A stretch of DNA of 64,000 nucleotides from Nostoc sp. PCC 7524 (GCF_000316645.1 NC_019684.1:3439501-3503500), one strand, 5' to 3'. Positions 38,790 through 48,750 are shown, numbered from the stretch's first letter. Made by a program: numbers and translations. Notes: a model not told the origin generated them from the sequence alone.

Positions 38790-40502
38790 TCAAATAGCCA
38801 ACAGAAATCGTCGTTCTAGTAAGTCTATCTTGGCGCGACCATACATCTGCCGTTTTAACATTTTCAGTCGATTAATATGCCCTTCAACTGGGCCATTACT
38901 AACTGACATAGTTACACCTGCTTTCACAGCATCGTAGTCAGACTCTAAACTAACAGCAAAGGAGCGCAACAAAGAAACCAAGCTGTTTTTAGCTTTGTTT
39001 AACCAAGCATCGAGCTGCTCAGGCAGGCGTTGACGCACAAGAGATGCAAACTGTTGTGCTAGTTCAATAGCTGACTTCAAATCCGAATGGGCTTTTTGTA
39101 GTTGAGCGATGACTTCACGCTCATTAGGCTGTATTAATTCTGGTCGTCGCAAGACTAAAGCTGTGACGCGACTGGGGGTGAGAGGACGATGGGCGCAAGA
39201 GCTAACCCTGGGGGAAGCGTTTTTTCTTGAACCTTTTGCTGGCTCAAATCCGGGCAAGGTCTTGAGATAACGAGTGAAGCGAGCGACCGTGGCATAACTA
39301 CCGGTATAGCCGCAGGTGCGAATTTCTTCAAACAGTTCTTGGGTGTTGTGGTTCCCGCTATTCCAGCGACTGAGGAGGTAATCATGATAAGGGTTGAGAA
39401 GACTCAGACCGTGGTCGCTACGTTCACGACGTTCGGTAAAAGTTGAGCTACGCAAGTAATTGAATACGGTAGTTTTAGAAACTCCCAGCTCTTGAGCGAT
39501 TGCTAGCCCTGATAAGCCAATAGACCGCAGTCTCCAAACTTGCTCATGGATTTCTCTGCGTCTATCCCGTGCTTTGGCGGATTGAACTTTTCTTTTTAAA
39601 GATGTGTTTTGGGGAAACCTTGGCACAACTGGACTCTTATTAGTCTCAGCAATCATGGAAAGGTTGTTTGCTGTTTCCACCTCTAAATGCACTTTAGTAT
39701 CAGTATTAAAGACTTGTTTTTCCACTTCTTTTAGTGTTTTGGCGTGATTACCAAAGACTTGATAAAGCGTTTGAGATAAGTTCTGCAATAGATGAAAGCG
39801 GTCTGCAACTTGAATGGCTTCTGGCGCACCTTGGCGAATACCACTTTCATAAGTTTTTGACCGATCTCGTGAGACGACTTTGACACCAGGGTGAGCTTTT
39901 AACCATTCTGCCAAAGTTTCAGCCTTTGCATCTTTGAGTAGAGCAATTGGTCGTCTGCGTTCGAGATCAATTAGTGCTGTGCCGTAAGTTTTACATTTAC
40001 GAAAACAAAAGTCGTCTACCCCAAGAGTATGTGGCGTTACGATGGGTGGTAGTGGAATTGAGCGGACTAAATTTAATAGCGTGTTGCGAGAAACTTTTAT
40101 CCCCAAGTCCTGTGAGAGTCTTACCCCTGCTGCACCACCATTAGCTAAACCAATCGCACTCAGTCTTTGAGCTAAACGTAGAGTTCTTCTCGCCCAAGGT
40201 GCGGTAACATTGGTCAGCCTTTCTGCAAAAATGCGCCGTTTACACAATTTATTAAGGCAAAAAAACTTCCGCACCCTTAACTGTAAAGTAATGCTGTAAT
40301 CAGCCCAGGGTAAATCTGCTAACTTTCGCTCATAGCGACTATGAATTTTATGAGTTGGTTGGTTACAAACTGGACAATTAACTACTCTATTGATAGCAGA
40401 AACAATCAACTTTATCTGAGTTTTTATCTCGTCAAGAATGCAATTTTCAAGTTTCAGGTTTGCTGAATCTGGTAATAGATAACTTAGCACTGACATAACC
40501 AA
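38790..40502 (-). CDS. ISL3-family transposase
   Basis: 570 residues, full length and open. An N-terminal zinc ribbon (CPVCNQPTHKIHSRYERKL, then a second Cys pair CLNKLCKRR) is followed by a DDE core: first Asp in LGVDDFCFRKCKTYGTALID, second in VVSRDRSKTYESG / VADRFHLLQN, Glu in NGPVEGHINRLKMLKRQMYG. An HTH insert (LSGLAIAQELGVSKTTVFNY) sits in the middle. It acts on the terminal inverted repeats at 38318 and 40634. Confidence 0.96.
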   Translation of the reverse strand: MVMSVLSYLLPDSANLKLENCILDEIKTQIKLIVSAINRVVNCPVCNQPTHKIHSRYERKLADLPWADYSITLQLRVRKFFCLNKLCKRRIFAERLTNVTAPWARRTLRLAQRLSAIGLANGGAAGVRLSQDLGIKVSRNTLLNLVRSIPLPPIVTPHTLGVDDFCFRKCKTYGTALIDLERRRPIALLKDAKAETLAEWLKAHPGVKVVSRDRSKTYESGIRQGAPEAIQVADRFHLLQNLSQTLYQVFGNHAKTLKEVEKQVFNTDTKVHLEVETANNLSMIAETNKSPVVPRFPQNTSLKRKVQSAKARDRRREIHEQVWRLRSIGLSGLAIAQELGVSKTTVFNYLRSSTFTERRERSDHGLSLLNPYHDYLLSRWNSGNHNTQELFEEIRTCGYTGSYATVARFTRYLKTLPGFEPAKGSRKNASPRVSSCAHRPLTPSRVTALVLRRPELIQPNEREVIAQLQKAHSDLKSAIELAQQFASLVRQRLPEQLDAWLNKAKNSLVSLLRSFAVSLESDYDAVKAGVTMSVSNGPVEGHINRLKMLKRQMYGRAKIDLLERRFLLAI

Positions 40503-40634
40503 GCTGAGGCTTATCCCTCAAATGTTTGATGGAGTGAAGTTTGACGTATCTCAATTATATCTTTCTAACTTCTGCCTTCTGCCTTCTGCCCTCTGCCTTC
40601 CCCCAACCAAGATCACCAAAAGTTGCCAAGAACC

Positions 40635-40642
40635 ATCTTATC
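40635..40642 (+). repeat. Target-site duplication, right copy (ATCTTATC)
   Basis: Identical to 38310-38317; the neighbouring glycosyltransferase stop codon begins 2 bp further on. Confidence 0.92.
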
Positions 40643-40644
40643 TT

Positions 40645-41724
40645 TCAAATCAAGATATCTCTAAACCATTGTTCTACGCGATCGCCCATTGCTGATTGAG
40701 AATATTCTACCTCTGCCTGTTGGCGACAAGCACGACGCTCAATTTTATCTAGTTGTTTGATAGCATTCACCAACCCATCAACGCTATCTGGTTCTACTAA
40801 AAAGCCCGTTGCACCATCTTTGACAATTTCCCTGAGTCCACCACGACGATAAGCTATCACCGGTACACCACAGGCTAACGCTTCAATAGCCACGTTACCA
40901 AAGGCTTCTACCCAACGCGGTGTTACCAGTAGCGCCCGACACTTACCTAATTCCTGTTGCAGTTGCTCTGTGGGCAGAAATCCTAAATATTCTATGGGAG
41001 CATCTGGATATTGTTGCAAAATTTCTTGCCAATATTGCTCATTTTGTTTGAATCCAAAAATTTTCAGAGGAATTCCAGTCATTTGTGCTGCGGCTACTGC
41101 ATCCTCCAAAGCTTTTTCTGGTGCAATTCTACCTACCCACGCTAGAGATTCACCTGGTTGATTACAGAACTGATAAATCGATAAGTCCATCCCATTCGCT
41201 AAACAACGACATTGATCTGCAAAGTTAAATGTCTGCGCTTGTGTCAACGTATGTACGCCAATCGTACCAGGAAAATTAGTTGCTATTTGCTCAAGTATGC
41301 AATCCATTGCATCGGTTAATGAACCCATACTGATTAAATGAGCGATGGGACGGCTAAAAAATGGAGTCAGGTATAAAGGTAGCCAATCATAGGCAAAATT
41401 GACGATTAAATCGTAATCTGTCTGCACTTGTCGAGCATAGTCCCACATATTCGCCAATACAGAATTTCTGGGCAAAATAACCGGCTCATCACGGCTCTGG
41501 GTTTGGGCTGGTGTCTGCACTTCGCCAGGAATTTCTACTACAGGTACATTTTTTACTACTGAGCCACTAGGCGCTACTATTTTTACAGTATGTCCACGCC
41601 GAATCATTTCTTGGGCAAGATTGCTGAGAGTAAGTTCTACTCCACCTCCCACACCTGAACCAATCGCACCCACAGGGGTAGATAACATGAGCAACTTGAG
41701 CAAGTTGCTTTGGTATGTAGTCAT
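40645..41724 (-). CDS. Glycosyltransferase family 4 (GT-B fold)
   Basis: 359 residues. Start MLSTPVGAIGSGVGGGVELT has the glycine-rich N-terminal loop, and NLAQEMIRRGHTVKIVAPSG is typical of GT4. The C-terminal donor-binding half has GRIAPEKALEDAVAAAQ and the E-x7-E segment VEAFGNVAIEALACGVPVIA, followed by YRRGGLREIVKDG. It uses a nucleotide sugar, but the acceptor cannot be told. It is transcribed divergently from the LD-carboxypeptidase, and its stop lies 2 bp from the ISL3 target duplication, so the insertion spared the gene but removed its native 3' region. Confidence 0.9.
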   Translation of the reverse strand: MTTYQSNLLKLLMLSTPVGAIGSGVGGGVELTLSNLAQEMIRRGHTVKIVAPSGSVVKNVPVVEIPGEVQTPAQTQSRDEPVILPRNSVLANMWDYARQVQTDYDLIVNFAYDWLPLYLTPFFSRPIAHLISMGSLTDAMDCILEQIATNFPGTIGVHTLTQAQTFNFADQCRCLANGMDLSIYQFCNQPGESLAWVGRIAPEKALEDAVAAAQMTGIPLKIFGFKQNEQYWQEILQQYPDAPIEYLGFLPTEQLQQELGKCRALLVTPRWVEAFGNVAIEALACGVPVIAYRRGGLREIVKDGATGFLVEPDSVDGLVNAIKQLDKIERRACRQQAEVEYSQSAMGDRVEQWFRDILI

Positions 41725-41827
41725 GGTATTTAATCAACAAAACTTAGTATAGGATATTACGAATAACAACTTGGTATAACCCTTTCCTATGGGCTATTCT
41801 AAATTTTGACTTTTGCAAAAATTATTG

Positions 41828-42733
41828 ATGAAATCGACAATCTTACCTGAACCTCTCAAAAGCGGAGATTTACTGCGAGTGATTGCCCCCAGTGGAGCTT
41901 TGCGAGAATTTGCAGCTTTAGAGCGCAGTATAGAAATTTGGCGATCGCGCGGTTATCGTATAGAAGTTACCCCTGATATTGCTCATCATTGGGGATATCT
42001 AGCGAACACAGATGAAATCCGCCGTCATCAATTAGCTGCTGCTTGGCAAGATCCAGATTGTCGCGGTATTCTCTGTGCTAGAGGTGGTTTTGGTAGCACT
42101 CGCATCTTAGAAAATTGGCATTGGCAAACTAACTCCACTCCCAAATGGCTGATTGGCTTTTCTGATATTACTGCTTTATTATGGAGTCTTTACAACGCAG
42201 GTATATCTGGTGTTCACGCCCCTGTGCTGACAACCTTGGCGGATGAACCAGATTGGTCAATTCAGCGTCTGTTTGATTGGGTAGAAGGAAGAACCCTCAC
42301 ACCACTCAAAGGTTACGGTTGGGGTGGAGGTGTGGCTACTGGGATTTTGCTCCCAGGCAATTTGACAGTGGCTACCCATCTTTTAAGCACACCAATTCAA
42401 CCTAATTTTGATGGGGTAATTTTAGCCTTAGAAGATGTCACCGAAGCACCATATCGCATCGACCGGATGCTGACACAGTGGCGTTTAAGTGGTCTACTTG
42501 CAAAAGTCAAAGGTATTGCTTTAGGTGGCTTTACCAGATGCGAACCAGCCGCTAACATACCTAGTTTTAGTGTAGAGGAAGTTTTACGCGATCGCTTAAG
42601 TGATTTGGCTATTCCCATAGTTTCCAACTTACCATTTGGTCACGACAGTCCTAATGCAGCTTTACCTGTAGGTGTTTTGGTAACGTTAGATGCAGAGCAG
42701 GGTATATTAGCAGGATTTACGCCAATATCATAA
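41828..42733 (+). CDS. LD-carboxypeptidase (peptidase S66)
   Basis: 301 residues from the ATG at 41828; a TTG five codons upstream is open. The Ser-Glu-His triad of S66 is visible: S112 in LIGFSDITALLW, E202 in LALEDVTEAPYRIDRM and H272 in PFGHDSPNAALPVG. CARGGFGSTRIL is the conserved oxyanion region. It removes the terminal D-Ala from murein tetrapeptides during cell-wall recycling. No signal peptide, so cytoplasmic. It ends 27 bp before the sugar-binding lipoprotein gene. Confidence 0.92.
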   Translation: MKSTILPEPLKSGDLLRVIAPSGALREFAALERSIEIWRSRGYRIEVTPDIAHHWGYLANTDEIRRHQLAAAWQDPDCRGILCARGGFGSTRILENWHWQTNSTPKWLIGFSDITALLWSLYNAGISGVHAPVLTTLADEPDWSIQRLFDWVEGRTLTPLKGYGWGGGVATGILLPGNLTVATHLLSTPIQPNFDGVILALEDVTEAPYRIDRMLTQWRLSGLLAKVKGIALGGFTRCEPAANIPSFSVEEVLRDRLSDLAIPIVSNLPFGHDSPNAALPVGVLVTLDAEQGILAGFTPIS

Positions 42734-42760
42734 GTAACAAATGACTAATAACTAAGTGGT

Positions 42761-44077
42761 ATGAACTTGATCCTCTTTCAATTACCAATAAAAAAATTTT
42801 GTCGCCACTTGATAAATTCTGCTTGGCGGCGCTCACGGCTGTTAATTTTTCTGAGCATATGCCTGATACTTTTATCCGGTTGTCAAGGAACAGTCACCAA
42901 GAATGACGGAGTAATTCACCTCACCCTGTGGCAATCAATCAATCCTCCGGCTAACCGGGATGTGTTTGACAAGCTAGTGAACAAATTTAATCAAACTCAT
43001 CCTGATATCCAAGTAGAATCTGTTTTCATTGGTCAACCCCAATTACCAAAAATATTAACAGCCGTTGTAGGCAACGTGCCTCCAGATATTTTGGCATACG
43101 ATCCCCAAACTACTGGTCAATTTGCAGAATTAGGAGCAATTCAACCTCTAGATGAATGGCTGGAAAAATTACCTGTGCAATCTGAAGTTATCCCTAACCT
43201 ATTACAAGAATTGCGGTTAAATGGGCATCTTTGGTCAATCCCCTTATATACTGCCAATCTCGGCATTTTTTACAGACCAAAACTTTTCCAAGCTGCGGGC
43301 ATCACCGAAACGCCTAAGACATGGGAAGAATTAAGACAAGTTGCCAAAAAGTTGACTATTGACCGGAATAGTGATGGCAAACCCGAACAGTATGGAATGT
43401 TACTACCTTTAGGAAAGGAAGAATGGACTGTTTTTAGTTGGTTTCCTTTTTTATTGAGTGCTGGAGGCGAAGTAGTCACCGATAATAAACCCAATTTGAC
43501 CAATCAAGCGGCTATTAATGCTTTGCAATTCTGGCAAGACTTGATCAAAGATGGTTCAGCAACTCTTTCTCCACCAGAACGTGGTTATGAAGAAGACGCT
43601 TTTATGACCGGTCGGGTGGCTATGCAAATCACAGGACCTTGGACTTCTATTATGAAATCTCAGGTTGATTATCAGATGTTTCCCATCCCTGCAAATGTAG
43701 AACATTCTACAGTCACAGCTACAGGAGTTCTCTATTTAATGAAGACCACACCAGCTAAAGAAAAAGCTGCACTCAAGTTTTTCGAGTATGTTTTGAGTGA
43801 AGAATTTCAAACAGAATGGAGTATGGGTACGGGTTTTTTACCAGTTAATATCAAAGCTACTCAAAGTGAAGCTTATCAGCAATTCCTCAGCAAACAACCA
43901 GTATTAAAAGTGTTTGCTGATCAGATGTCTGTAGCCGGGTATCGACCGATAATTGCTGGATATAGCCGCCTATCCGATAGTTTGGGGCGAGCGATTGAAG
44001 CCACACTGTTGGGTGAGCCTCCTGAAACAGCTCTTAAAACTGCACAGGAACGTTTAGAACTAATTTGGGATCAGTAG
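42761..44077 (+). CDS. ABC transporter sugar-binding lipoprotein (family 1)
   Basis: 438 residues. A long N-terminal leader ends in the lipobox LLSGC with Cys41 as the lipid site. Typical family 1 segments follow: LTLWQSINPPANRDVFDKLV, ILAYDPQTTGQFAELGAI, PLYTANLGIFYRP and FMTGRVAMQITGPW. It would bind a sugar or related solute outside the membrane. Permease and ATPase genes are not adjacent, so it must work with components encoded elsewhere. It follows ldcA by 27 bp and converges on the cupin gene with a 13-bp gap. Confidence 0.9.
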   Translation: MNLILFQLPIKKFCRHLINSAWRRSRLLIFLSICLILLSGCQGTVTKNDGVIHLTLWQSINPPANRDVFDKLVNKFNQTHPDIQVESVFIGQPQLPKILTAVVGNVPPDILAYDPQTTGQFAELGAIQPLDEWLEKLPVQSEVIPNLLQELRLNGHLWSIPLYTANLGIFYRPKLFQAAGITETPKTWEELRQVAKKLTIDRNSDGKPEQYGMLLPLGKEEWTVFSWFPFLLSAGGEVVTDNKPNLTNQAAINALQFWQDLIKDGSATLSPPERGYEEDAFMTGRVAMQITGPWTSIMKSQVDYQMFPIPANVEHSTVTATGVLYLMKTTPAKEKAALKFFEYVLSEEFQTEWSMGTGFLPVNIKATQSEAYQQFLSKQPVLKVFADQMSVAGYRPIIAGYSRLSDSLGRAIEATLLGEPPETALKTAQERLELIWDQ

Positions 44078-44090
44078 TTTGGTAGCAATA

Positions 44091-44645
44091 TTAGCGCGGC
44101 TTTTGATGAGAATCACTCAACTGAGTGCCTGTATAACTGGGAACCCAACCATCTGCGGTGGTGAAATAGCGTACTGCTTTGCAGTGTAACAACGCAGTCG
44201 GACTACACCAATGTTCTACCGCAGTTGGGATGTGTAAATAATCTTGAGACTGGAGTAAAAGCTGTACATGACTACCATCAGGTTTGACGAAGCCAAAAAT
44301 AATTTCCCCAGCCAGCACATATAGTGATTCAGGTGCAGTGTGAGTGTGGTACTTGCTATAGGTAGTGATTAATATGTCGAGATTAGGCAACCCTGGATGC
44401 AAATTCCACAAATCACTCCACAGATACCCGTTTTCCTGTTGGAGAAATTCAAACACACTGTTGTGCAGATCCACAACATAGCACTTTTCGGCATCTGTGA
44501 AAATCTCCTGTCTTAAGAGTTCGGGAAATAACAGTGATGTGCCAGGATCGTAATGTTTTACATAGATACCCAGAGGTGCTAGTTCACGTACTATCTCACT
44601 TAAATCACTCTCAATTGTGCCGTCTTCCAGTAACAAGGTCGCCAT
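44091..44645 (-). CDS. Acireductone dioxygenase-like cupin
   Basis: 184 residues, the usual length for this family. Metal ligands H100-x-H102-x3-E106 (YHTHTAPESLYVLAGE) and H145 (PTAVEHWCSP) fit the ARD pattern, as does the C-terminal KAVRYFTTADGWVPSYTG. ARD oxidises acireductone in the methionine salvage pathway, with Fe or Ni setting the product. Other salvage genes are not in the window, so a different cupin substrate cannot be excluded. Confidence 0.8.
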   Translation of the reverse strand: MATLLLEDGTIESDLSEIVRELAPLGIYVKHYDPGTSLLFPELLRQEIFTDAEKCYVVDLHNSVFEFLQQENGYLWSDLWNLHPGLPNLDILITTYSKYHTHTAPESLYVLAGEIIFGFVKPDGSHVQLLLQSQDYLHIPTAVEHWCSPTALLHCKAVRYFTTADGWVPSYTGTQLSDSHQKPR

Positions 44646-44792
44646 GACAGAAAAACTAAATGCAGTATTAACAAGAGTATACTTAACTTTAAATTAATAA
44701 GCCACTATTTCCGATAGAGTTAGTGGAGTTCAATTTGTGATCAGCATCAAAAATGCCTTAGCTAAAATAAAGCCACGTCCAGTCACAAAGAT

Positions 44793-45401
44793 ATGACCTA
44801 CACTCCACCCAAAATACTCACTTTTGAGGAATTTGTCATCCAATATGGTGATAATACACGTTACGAACTCATTGACGGAGAGCTAAGAGACATGGAGCCT
44901 ACAGGCCCCCACGAAGCTGTGGCAGGTAGTATTGCTGGTAGAATCTATGTAGAAATTTTTAGTTCTAATTTGAACTGGCTAATTCCCAAAACTTGTCTGA
45001 TTAAACCACCTGCGGCGGCAGCTACAGCTCTGCGTCCTGACGTGATTGTCTTAGATAAAGCAAAACTTAGTCAAGAACCACTCTGGCAAAAAGAACCCAT
45101 TATCTGTAATGGCAGTACAATCAAGCTTGTGGCTGAAGTTGTTAGTACAAACTGGCAGGATGATTATGCCAGAAAAGTTGAAGAATACGCTTTGCTAAAC
45201 ATTCCAGAATATTGGATTGTAGACTTTCGTGGTTTGGGTGGGTTGCAATTTATTGGTAATCCCAAACAACCTACCTTGACTATCTGTCATTTAGTTAACG
45301 GTGTCTACCAACAGCAGCAATATCGCTTAGGGGATACTATTCACTCTTATCTGTTGCCAAATCTACAAATAAAACTCGACGATTTGATGCCTAATAGTTA
45401 A
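44793..45401 (+). CDS. Uma2 family protein (PD-(D/E)XK fold)
   Basis: 202 residues. Uma2 signature: FEEFVIQYGDNTRYELIDGE, D83 in RPDVIVLD, E115 in LVAEVVST, and KVEEYALLNIPEYWIVD. Uma2 (DUF820) proteins are a large family in cyanobacteria with a restriction-endonuclease-like fold; their function is unknown. The gene has its own upstream region and is followed 52 bp later by the photolyase gene. Confidence 0.92.
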   Translation: MTYTPPKILTFEEFVIQYGDNTRYELIDGELRDMEPTGPHEAVAGSIAGRIYVEIFSSNLNWLIPKTCLIKPPAAAATALRPDVIVLDKAKLSQEPLWQKEPIICNGSTIKLVAEVVSTNWQDDYARKVEEYALLNIPEYWIVDFRGLGGLQFIGNPKQPTLTICHLVNGVYQQQQYRLGDTIHSYLLPNLQIKLDDLMPNS

Positions 45402-45453
45402 ATAGTGCTACTAGAGTTTAAGCTAGTACGAGTGAACTATACATACATCTAAA

Positions 45454-46893
45454 ATGTCTGACTTAATTTTATTTTGGCATCGCCGGGATTTACGCATTGC
45501 AGATAATACAGGATTAGCTTTGGCAAGAGAGCAAAGTCCGCAAGTAGTGGGTGTATTTTGTCTTGATTCTAATATTCTGGAACGGGATGACGTAGCACCT
45601 GCGAGAGTGACTTACATGATGGGCTGTTTGCAAGCACTACAACAGCGATATGCCCAAGCTGGAAGTCAATTATTAATCCTTCATGGTGAACCTGTACAGG
45701 CAATTCCTCATTTAGCTGAGACGTTACAAGCCAAAGCAGTGTTTTGGAATTGGGATGTGGAACCATACTCCCAAATACGCGATCGCGCTATCATGGAAAG
45801 CTTAAAAGCCAAAGGTATAGAATTTCTCACCCAAAACTGGGATCAAATTCTCCACGCCCCAGAAGAAATTCGTTCAGGTAGCAATACACCCTACACTGTT
45901 TATACCCCCTTCTGGAAAAATTGGATTAGCAAACCGAAGGCGCAACCCGTCGCCACGCTGGAAAATACGGCAGGATTAACAGAAAAACAACAGGAACTGG
46001 CAAAACAAGCCGGAGCGATCGCCTTACCGACAGCCAAAGAGTTAGGATTTGTTTGGGATACAGACTTAATTATTTCTCCAGGGGAAGCAGCCGCCCAAGA
46101 GAAACTAGAGGAGTTCACCGCCAAAGCCATTACAGAATACCAAGAACAGCGCAACTTTCCAGCCGTTGATGGCACATCACAACTGAGTGCTGCCTTAAAA
46201 TTTGGTGTCATTGGCATCCGCACAGTTTGGCAAGCCACAACCGCAGTATTAGAAGATTGCAACAGCGAAGAAGTCACCACCAGCATCCGCACATGGCAAC
46301 AAGAACTAGCTTGGCGGGAATTTTATCAACACGCTATGTACCACTTTCCCGAACTAGCTGAGGGTGCTTACCGCGATATCTTTAAAAGTTTCCCGTGGGA
46401 AAATAACGAAGAACATTTTCTAGCTTGGTGCGAAGGTAAAACGGGTTATCCCATTGTCGATGCCGCCATGCGCCAGATGAATGAAATTGGCTGGATGCAC
46501 AATCGTTGTCGGATGATTGTGGCAAGTTTCCTCACCAAAGATTTATTAATTAATCCACAGTGGGGAGAAAAATATTTTATGCAGAAGCTGATTGACGGTG
46601 ATTTATCCGCTAACAATGGCGGTTGGCAATGGAGTGCTTCTAGTGGCATGGATCCCAAACCCGTGCGGATTTTTAACCCAGCTAGTCAAGCCCAAAAATT
46701 TGATCCCGATGCTGAGTATATTCGCCAGTGGTTGCCAGAATTGCGGTCTATTGATACAGAATATTTAGTCACTGGTAAAATTACCCCCCTAGAACGTCGT
46801 GCCGTTGGCTACCCTGATCCGATAGTGGATCATAAAAAACAGCAACAGCAATTTAAACTGCGTTATCAGCAGCAAAAGGGAGGTAAGGAGTAG
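45454..46893 (+). CDS. phrA: Deoxyribodipyrimidine (CPD) photolyase, class I
   Basis: 479 residues. N-terminal antenna domain: [20 protein letters not shown] and [18 protein letters not shown]-terminal FAD domain: [58 protein letters not shown] and [20 protein letters not shown], all diagnostic of CPD photolyase/cryptochrome. It repairs UV dimers with light; cyanobacterial members use 8-HDF or a related antenna. The last residues GGKE and the stop run into a GGAGTAGGGAGTGGGG repeat. Confidence 0.94.
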   Translation: MSDLILFWHRRDLRIADNTGLALAREQSPQVVGVFCLDSNILERDDVAPARVTYMMGCLQALQQRYAQAGSQLLILHGEPVQAIPHLAETLQAKAVFWNWDVEPYSQIRDRAIMESLKAKGIEFLTQNWDQILHAPEEIRSGSNTPYTVYTPFWKNWISKPKAQPVATLENTAGLTEKQQELAKQAGAIALPTAKELGFVWDTDLIISPGEAAAQEKLEEFTAKAITEYQEQRNFPAVDGTSQLSAALKFGVIGIRTVWQATTAVLEDCNSEEVTTSIRTWQQELAWREFYQHAMYHFPELAEGAYRDIFKSFPWENNEEHFLAWCEGKTGYPIVDAAMRQMNEIGWMHNRCRMIVASFLTKDLLINPQWGEKYFMQKLIDGDLSANNGGWQWSASSGMDPKPVRIFNPASQAQKFDPDAEYIRQWLPELRSIDTEYLVTGKITPLERRAVGYPDPIVDHKKQQQQFKLRYQQQKGGKE

Positions 46894-46947
46894 GGAGTGG
46901 GGAGGAGCCACTGCGTTGGGCGGCTATGCCGACTTGTAGCAAGTGGC

Positions 46948-47081
46948 GTTGGGGAGTGGGGGAGGGGAGCAGGGGAAGCAGGGGAAGCAGAGGAGTAGGG
47001 GAGGAAAACTAATGACTAATAACTAATAACTCTTGCCTATTGCCTATTGCAAGAGTGCCTATTGCCTATTCCCTAATAACT
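46948..47081. repeat. Compound repeat tract overlapping the 3' end of the carbonic anhydrase gene
   Basis: A GCGTTGGGCGGCTATGCCG segment precedes GGGGAAGCA units, ACTAATA units and several ATTGCCT units. The last units encode the final residues and stop of the minus-strand gene ending at 47059. Confidence 0.85.
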
Positions 47082-47838
47082 TACGGCTATTGAGTGGTTG
47101 GATAGGGCGAGAATTGTGGGGAAAAATGGCGGCAAATTGTTGAATTTGTTGCCAAGATACTTCTATTGGTTGCTGCATGACAAACCACAGTACATCTTCA
47201 GAGCAGGGTGGTGTGGTGAGGGAACCACGATACTCATAGAAACTGCGATCGCTTGGCAACAATTGACTAACATTAATACTGATATTTTCAAACAGTTGTT
47301 CTGGCTGTGGCTGACTCGGCATGACATCCCAAATGGTTTGCAGAATTGGGTTTAATGCCCCTGCTTGGGCAAATATACCTACAACTGCTAACTTGCCAGC
47401 CGCACTACGATGAACTAAATGAATTTCTAAGTCGAAAGGTTGTCCAGTAATTTGGTGTTCGCTGGGATGATGAAAGTGAAACTGAAGTAAGTTAAAGATT
47501 TCACCTTTAAATGTGATCGAACTACCTGGTGTGTAGTTTACTTGAATGCTATGATCATTGTTAATAATTTTTAATGGTGTGTGGCGATAGTTGAAGACTA
47601 GGGCTGCCGTTTCAATGTCAGTTGTACCTTGAAGATTAATCGGCGTTTGTTGTCTGCCGGTTTGGCATAGTTGATATTCTGGAGCAAGTTCTGCCCAGTG
47701 TTCCGGGCTACCTACGCCTATATAACCCCATTTAATGTTCTCTAAAGTAGTAGCAGATGCTGGAAATGATCTAGTGTAGGCGATCGCTTCTCCTAAAGCA
47801 CTAGCTCCGAGCAATTTTAGTAAGTTTCGTCTATACAT
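47059..47838 (-). CDS. ecaA: Alpha-type carbonic anhydrase, exported
   Basis: 259 residues. The leader MYRRNLLKLLGASALG has a twin-arginine motif, suggesting Tat export. Alpha-CA core: zinc ligands H121 and H123 in LLQFHFHHPSEH and H140 in LEIHLVHRS. Other family marks are GRQQTPINL and YRGSLTTPPCSEDVLWFVM. It interconverts CO2 and bicarbonate in the periplasm. Resemblance is to the EcaA type of Anabaena. The C-terminal GNRQ and stop codon derive from the adjacent heptameric repeat. Confidence 0.92.
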   Translation of the reverse strand: MYRRNLLKLLGASALGEAIAYTRSFPASATTLENIKWGYIGVGSPEHWAELAPEYQLCQTGRQQTPINLQGTTDIETAALVFNYRHTPLKIINNDHSIQVNYTPGSSITFKGEIFNLLQFHFHHPSEHQITGQPFDLEIHLVHRSAAGKLAVVGIFAQAGALNPILQTIWDVMPSQPQPEQLFENISINVSQLLPSDRSFYEYRGSLTTPPCSEDVLWFVMQQPIEVSWQQIQQFAAIFPHNSRPIQPLNSRKLLGNRQ

Positions 47839-48003
47839 ATTTGCCTAGCTTACCCAGGAAGAGTGAAAAACTCTAACTCTCAAAACAATAAATATGGGCT
47901 AATAAACTCTACTCCTGGTTGCGTATACCTGACTATAGATTCCCTCTTCGTAATTCATAGTCTACATTAACAAGGTAATCTCACACTAGGAAAATGCTTA
48001 GTC

Positions 48004-48750
48004 GTGGCAAACAACCAAAACTTGGAGGAGCAATTAATCTCCCAGGCAGCTGAGAGACAGGTATCAGATCAGCTAGATGCAGTAGAAGAAATCGATATAT
48101 TTGTACAAACTAATCTCTTAAAAATAGTTCAGGGACAAGCTGATGGAGTGACAGTTTCTGGGCAAGGCTTAGTAACTAAAGATAATATTCGTGTCCAAGA
48201 AATTAAACTCGAAACAGATAGCATTGATATTAATCCTGTCAGAGCGATTTTTGGACAGATAGAATTGAATAAACCAGTTAATTTTGTAGCTCGTGTTACT
48301 CTCAAAGAAGCTGATCTAAACCACGCTCTCAATTCTCCAATATCTCGCAAGTTCGTGCAGAAATTCCAGTTAGATGTGGAGGGAAAGACTGTTAACTTTG
48401 ATTTAGAGGAAATGCAGTTATCTTTATCTGAGAACGGCCAAATAATAACACGGGGAAAATTACAATTAAAAGAAAATGGACATCAGCGTTTACTAGGATT
48501 TACAAGCATGATTCGCCCACATACACGCTCCCATCCCATCATGCTAGAAAGTTTTAACTGTACTCAAGGAGGAGGACTTTCTACAGGATTTATTCTGTCT
48601 TTGATGCAAAAAATGGAAGAACTGGCAAATTTACCTTATTTAGAAATGGATAATATAAAATTGAGAATTCAAAATATTGAGGTGCAGAAAGAAACTTTAA
48701 TTCTTTTAGTCAGAGCTAATGTCGGTGACATACCTGATTACATCACATAG
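48004..48750 (+). CDS. DUF2993 (LmeA-like) lipid-binding family protein
   Basis: 248 residues from a GTG start. It has VSDQLDAVEEIDIFVQTNLL, VTVSGQGLVTKDNIRVQEIK and ATLKEADLNHALNS-type segments typical of DUF2993, a beta-rich TULIP-like fold. No signal peptide or membrane helix is seen. Cyanobacterial members are uncharacterised; the related mycobacterial LmeA binds phospholipid. It lies 118 bp upstream of crtO on the same strand. Confidence 0.8.
   Translation: MANNQNLEEQLISQAAERQVSDQLDAVEEIDIFVQTNLLKIVQGQADGVTVSGQGLVTKDNIRVQEIKLETDSIDINPVRAIFGQIELNKPVNFVARVTLKEADLNHALNSPISRKFVQKFQLDVEGKTVNFDLEEMQLSLSENGQIITRGKLQLKENGHQRLLGFTSMIRPHTRSHPIMLESFNCTQGGGLSTGFILSLMQKMEELANLPYLEMDNIKLRIQNIEVQKETLILLVRANVGDIPDYIT

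Larger units (their letters stand above)
38318..40634 (-). mobile_element. Complete ISL3-family insertion sequence (2317 bp) with passenger gene
   Basis: Both ends carry the same 26-bp perfect terminal inverted repeat beginning GGTTCTTGGCAACTTTTGG (38318-38343 and complement of 40609-40634). It is flanked by the 8-bp direct repeat ATCTTATC. Inside are an ISL3 transposase and a four-helix-bundle gene, both on the minus strand. Just inside each end is a heptameric GGCAGAG/GGCAGAA tract, itself in inverted orientation (38353-38384 and 40569-40598). It sits 2 bp beyond the glycosyltransferase stop codon without breaking a gene. The intact duplication and open transposase suggest recent insertion. 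Confidence 0.92.
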
